A stretch of 9,153 nucleotides of DNA. Source: Bacillota bacterium (GTDB lineage Bacteria; Bacillota; Clostridia; Acetivibrionales; DSM-1351). The notes under the pieces are model-generated. The model made no database searches and was not told where the DNA came from. It saw only the letters and a list, made by a program, of their open reading frames with translations. Every line of letters starts with the position of its first letter. Within the stretch, counting starts at the first letter, position 1. The position numbers and the translations under genes were made by a program. The stretch is taken from NCBI GenBank assembly GCA_023436515.1, contig JAEZIV010000337.1:1-9153 (forward strand), in the 5' to 3' direction. Below, piece by piece: positions 5,956 through 9,153 of the stretch.

Positions 5956-5975
5956 CAGCACCTTTCTTAGTGCTG
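5956..5975 (+). other. Short hairpin directly after the large-subunit stop
   Basis: CAGCAC (5956-5961) pairs with GTGCTG (5970-5975) around an 8-base loop, starting one base after the stop of the large-subunit gene. No T-tract follows, so it is a poor intrinsic terminator on its own. It may protect the 3' end of the hydrogenase mRNA or be incidental. Confidence 0.3.
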
Positions 5976-6032
5976 AGGAAGTCATAACCCTACTATGTTT
6001 TTATTGAAGCAACCTATTTATGTTTAAAATAG

Positions 6033-6074
6033 CAACCGGGATGGGTAGAGTCTGCTTAAACCGGTTGTTGCTTT
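6033..6074 (+). terminator. Candidate weak terminator of the hydrogenase operon
   Basis: CAACCGG (6033-6039) pairs perfectly with CCGGTTG (6061-6067) around a 21-base loop. AGCAAC at 6031-6036 could alternatively pair with GTTGCT at 6067-6072. A weak T-rich stretch (CTTTATAT) follows. It is the only sizeable G+C-rich hairpin between the hydrogenase and xylanase genes, so it probably ends the operon. The long loop and poor T-tract leave doubt, and a structured leader element is an alternative. Confidence 0.4.
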
Positions 6075-6369
6075 ATATGTAAAAAGACTGATTAATTTCT
6101 TGTTTTTTCTTGCAAATAGTTTCTGGTAAAAGTAAAATATATATAGATTAGTAAATTTAGTAATTCATATCCGTAAAGAATCTATATTCCGATATTATAT
6201 CGCTATCTATGTACCCCTTCCGAGGCTTTATTTTGCAAAGTTTTGGAATATTCCCGCTAATTTCTTGTAAAAGCAATTTTTGAAATAATTATAGCTAATT
6301 ATGACTTGTAGAAATTAGTCATATTAGATATTATTGGATTTAGTAATTAAATACAGGAGGGAATTTCTT
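6075..6369 (+). promoter_or_regulatory. Non-coding upstream region of the xylanase gene, with repeats
   Basis: I find no gene in this very A+T-rich stretch. It holds two pairs of 11-base direct repeats: TAATTTCTTGT at 6093-6103 and 6258-6268, and ATTTAGTAATT at 6155-6165 and 6338-6348. There is also an imperfect inverted repeat, TAATTATGACT (6296-6306) against AGTCATATTA (6317-6326). A possible promoter is TTGTAA (6265-6270) with TTATAG (6289-6294) at 18-base spacing, which fits consensus only loosely. The region ends in a strong AGGAGGG ribosome site at 6355-6361. Its length suggests regulated expression of the xylanase, but no known operator or riboswitch is recognised. Confidence 0.35.
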
Positions 6370-9153
6370 ATGGCAAAAAACAAGAAGGTAATTGCAGCTC
6401 TGTTGGTGCTCATTATGCTTTTCAGTATTATGTTTGCAAATGCAGGAAGTATGGTTACCTATGCCAGTGATGCAACAGTCTTGAAGTTTGACTTCGAAGA
6501 TGGCAAGCTTAGCAACTGGGTTACAAGGTTTAATGCAGGAAAACTCTCAGTTACAGATGAAAAGGCCCGCAATGGCAGCAAGAGCCTGAAGGCTTCAGAG
6601 GTAGGGGATGGATGGAAGGGGTTGTTTTATGATTTACAGTCCCTGGCAGTTAAGGATAGAACCTTTACCATCTCTGCATGGGTTATGCAAAACTCAGGTA
6701 GTGTACGGAAACTGACTCTACAGGCAGAAACTACAAAGCAGACTGCTGCTATCTATGACCAGAAGGAAGTGGCATCCGGTGTTTGGACTGAATTTAAAGG
6801 GACCTTCAAGCTAAGTGCAGAAGACCTTGGCAAATGTGATTTCTGGATTCAGGGAGAGAATTCTCCGGGCAATGCGACAGAATTCTATCTGGATGATGTT
6901 ACAATTTCCTATGAGGGCGGTACAGCAGCGGCTGCAACAGCCACAGCAGAAACTATTATAAGTTCTGATTTCGAGGCTGGAAATGGGGACTGGCAGGGCA
7001 GAGGCTCAAGTATTGAAGTCAGTACAGAGGCTTCACATAATGATGGTGGCAAGAGCCTAAAGCTTTTCGGAAGAACTCAGAACTGGCAAGGTGCACAGTA
7101 TGATGTAACCGGCAAATTTAAGGCAGGCGGAGTTTACAGCATATCAGCATGGGTATACCAGAAGAGCGGCGAAGAACAGAAGATAAATATTTCAGTTCAA
7201 AATGAAAAGGGTGCTGAGGTTCAATACCCACAAGTTACAGAGGTTGGGATACCTAGTGGTAAGGGGACTCAAATAAAGGCTGAGTATACACATAATAGTT
7301 CCTATGACAGGTCCCTGTTGTACTTCCAGGCACCTAAAGCTGACTTGGTATTTTACCTGGATGATATATTGGTTACAGGCGTTGTCTCAAAAGCAGCTTC
7401 TTATCAAAAGGACCTTCCTTCCTTGAAGGATGTTCTGAAAAATAATTTTTCAATAGGAATGGCTGTTCCTGGACAAGCATTGAGCTCAGATAACGTAAAT
7501 TATGCAGCAACAAGTGGACTTATTACAAAGCATTTTAACAGTATTACTTGTGAAAATGAAATGAAGCCGGACTTTGTTCTTGATAAGGATGCCACCCTTA
7601 AGGCATATAAGAGCGATAGTGAGTCCATGCCTATGTTTGATTTTACAAGGGGAGACGCTATAGTAAAATTTGCACAGGACAATAAAATGGGTGTAAGAGG
7701 ACATACCCTGGTATGGCATTCTCAGACTCCTGACTGGCTATTTAGACAAGGGTATGATGTGAACAAGCCATATGTATCAAGAGATGTAATGCTTAAGAGA
7801 ATGAATTATTACATTTTAACGGTAGTATCACATTATGAGAAAAACTTCCCTGGTGTTGTGTACGCTTGGGATGTAGTAAATGAAGCTATTGACCCCAGTG
7901 GAGATGAAAAGGGTTTAAGGACAAACTCAAACTGGTACAGTGTCGTAGGTAAGGATTACATTGAGCAGGCGTTCAAGTTTGCTGATGCAGCTGTTAAGGC
8001 TGTGAACAAGAAGGATGCAAAGGGCAACCGAGCAATAAAGCTTTTCTATAATGACTATAGCACTGAAGATGCCGGCAAGAGAGCTGCTATCGAAAGGCTT
8101 GCTGCCGACCTGAAGAAGAAGGGCATAATTGATGGCGTAGGCTTACAGTCTCATAACAAACTTGCTGCTCCTTCTATTCAGGAAATAGAGAAGAGTATTG
8201 ATGTTATGTCAAAGCTTGGGCTTGAGGTTCAGCTTACAGAGCTGGATATAGATATGCACATAGCGTCGGATGCTGACGCAATTAATCAGGGTTACAGATA
8301 CAAAGAAATTTTTGATATGTTAAAGAAAAAGAAAGCAGTTACAAATGTTACCATATGGGGGCTTACAGATGATAGGACCTGGCTGCGTGACGGCGTTGGG
8401 GATTCACACTCAGACCCGCTGCTCTTTGATCAGGATTTCCAAGCAAAGCCTGCATTCTGGGGGATAGCCGATGCATCAAAGCTACCTGTATACATAAATA
8501 AAGTAAAGGTGTTCAAAAATACTCCAAAGAAGATAGACGGAGCCACAGAGCTTGCGTATGATGTTCAGACCGCTAATGTAATAGATTCAAAGACTGGGTC
8601 TAAATTCTCAGCAGCATGGGATGATAAGAACCTGTACTTGCTTATAAATGTAGCTGATGCTAAAAAGGACTCTGCAGATTCTGTAGAAGTTATGCTGGAC
8701 AATAACGGAAAAGCATCACAGATAACCGTGACAAGGTCCAACAAGCTAAGCGGTGAAAAAGGAATTACGAGCAAGGTTAAGAACTCAGGAAAGGGCTATG
8801 CTGTAGAGTTAAAGATTCCTATGGCTAATCTAGCGGCTGCTAAGTCAATCGGACTGGATATACTCATCAAAGACGGAAAAAATCAGTATGTGTGGAATAA
8901 CAAAAAATACACAGGCAACAAGGTAGCAGCAGATTATGGCAGGCTTGAGCTGATTGCAATGCCAAAGCTATCTGAGGCTATAAAGGGAACTGCAAAGATC
9001 GATGGAAAGATTGACTCTGCTTGGAAAAAAGCCAAGGTAATTAATGTAAACAACTTTTCTATGGGTAAGGATGGAGCAACTGCAACTGTTAGAACAATGT
9101 GGGATAAAGACTACATATATATACTTGCTGAGGTGAAGGACTCTGTACTCAAT
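6370..9153 (+). CDS. Secreted multidomain endo-1,4-beta-xylanase (CBM22-CBM22-GH10-CBM9-CBM9...), 3' end beyond window
   Basis: 928 codons are visible from ATG 6370 with no stop; the gene runs off the right edge. Residues 1-33 are a signal peptide (KNKK, hydrophobic LLVLIMLF, probable cleavage after ANA at 25 or near 33). Two CBM22 xylan-binding modules follow (about 38-183 and 196-337), each starting with an (F)DFE-type strand and ending in FYLDDV/I, separated by an Ala/Thr linker (184-195). The GH10 catalytic domain spans about 348-705, with HTLVWHSQTPDW from 445, acid/base Glu505 in WDVVNEA, nucleophile Glu624 in QLTELDI, and WGLTDDRTW from 663. It cleaves internal beta-1,4 links of xylan. 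A CBM9-like module occupies about 712-862 and a second begins near 867 and is cut. In known clostridial enzymes of this layout, S-layer (SLH) repeats often follow and anchor the enzyme to the cell surface; none is visible here. All catalytic motifs are intact. Confidence 0.95.
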   Translation, partial: MAKNKKVIAALLVLIMLFSIMFANAGSMVTYASDATVLKFDFEDGKLSNWVTRFNAGKLSVTDEKARNGSKSLKASEVGDGWKGLFYDLQSLAVKDRTFTISAWVMQNSGSVRKLTLQAETTKQTAAIYDQKEVASGVWTEFKGTFKLSAEDLGKCDFWIQGENSPGNATEFYLDDVTISYEGGTAAAATATAETIISSDFEAGNGDWQGRGSSIEVSTEASHNDGGKSLKLFGRTQNWQGAQYDVTGKFKAGGVYSISAWVYQKSGEEQKINISVQNEKGAEVQYPQVTEVGIPSGKGTQIKAEYTHNSSYDRSLLYFQAPKADLVFYLDDILVTGVVSKAASYQKDLPSLKDVLKNNFSIGMAVPGQALSSDNVNYAATSGLITKHFNSITCENEMKPDFVLDKDATLKAYKSDSESMPMFDFTRGDAIVKFAQDNKMGVRGHTLVWHSQTPDWLFRQGYDVNKPYVSRDVMLKRMNYYILTVVSHYEKNFPGVVYAWDVVNEAIDPSGDEKGLRTNSNWYSVVGKDYIEQAFKFADAAVKAVNKKDAKGNRAIKLFYNDYSTEDAGKRAAIERLAADLKKKGIIDGVGLQSHNKLAAPSIQEIEKSIDVMSKLGLEVQLTELDIDMHIASDADAINQGYRYKEIFDMLKKKKAVTNVTIWGLTDDRTWLRDGVGDSHSDPLLFDQDFQAKPAFWGIADASKLPVYINKVKVFKNTPKKIDGATELAYDVQTANVIDSKTGSKFSAAWDDKNLYLLINVADAKKDSADSVEVMLDNNGKASQITVTRSNKLSGEKGITSKVKNSGKGYAVELKIPMANLAAAKSIGLDILIKDGKNQYVWNNKKYTGNKVAADYGRLELIAMPKLSEAIKGTAKIDGKIDSAWKKAKVINVNNFSMGKDGATATVRTMWDKDYIYILAEVKDSVLN

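Noticed and set aside
6001..6080. Possible c-di-GMP or other riboswitch around the CCGG hairpin
   Set aside because: I could not match the conserved core of any riboswitch class; a weak terminator is the simpler reading.
7486..7719. Minus-strand open frames opposite the xylanase catalytic domain
   Set aside because: They are antisense to a highly conserved GH10 region, lack ribosome sites and show no protein-family pattern.
8565..8774. Minus-strand open frame opposite the CBM9 module
   Set aside because: Antisense shadow of the xylanase gene with no start signal.
1..9153. CRISPR array, tRNA/rRNA genes, insertion sequences, defence-system operon
   Set aside because: No regularly spaced repeats, cloverleaf, transposase motif or paired terminal inverted repeats were seen. 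The NERD protein alone does not establish a defence system.

Overview
The window looks like chromosome from a low-G+C, anaerobic, plant-fibre-degrading member of the Clostridia, probably close to the mesophilic cellulolytic Ruminiclostridium/Clostridium group. The basis is A+T-rich DNA with strong GGAGG-type ribosome sites, occasional TTG starts, a secreted CBM22-CBM22-GH10-CBM9 xylanase and a cytoplasmic [NiFe] hydrogenase. The species assignment is inference; no search was run.

Layout. 1-643: the tail of a PhoU-domain protein (probably a Na+/phosphate cotransporter) entering from the left, then an intact 59-residue zinc-ribbon gene and a good intrinsic terminator at 693-729. 730-1424: a decayed stretch with a VOC/glyoxalase-fold gene broken by an apparent single-base frameshift, a short unassigned coding-like remnant and a second strong hairpin terminator. 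1423-2169: an intact NERD-domain protein with a C-terminal topoisomerase-type zinc ribbon, whose only plausible starts lie in or just after the preceding terminator's T-tract. 2170-2607: no intact gene, but the minus strand carries a recognisable broken AraC-type helix-turn-helix domain, followed by an AT dinucleotide run and a perfect 12-bp palindrome just ahead of the next operon.

2608-5954 is the most interesting block: a compact plus-strand operon encoding a hydrogenase maturation endopeptidase, a soluble cytochrome b5-like protein with a novel-looking N-terminal helical region, and the small and large subunits of a [NiFe] hydrogenase. The subunit genes overlap by four bases. The protease should remove the 15-residue tail of the large subunit after His455. 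The small subunit has no Tat signal and no membrane anchor, and has CSGN where most families have CTGC at the proximal cluster. The b5-like protein sits where a membrane cytochrome b is often found, so it is a candidate electron partner. No hyp (Ni-Fe cofactor assembly) genes are in the window.

5955-6369 is a roughly 415-bp non-coding stretch with two hairpins and several short repeats. From 6370 a large secreted multidomain xylanase runs off the right edge (928 codons visible): signal peptide, two CBM22, one GH10 catalytic domain with both catalytic glutamates, one CBM9-like module and the start of a second.
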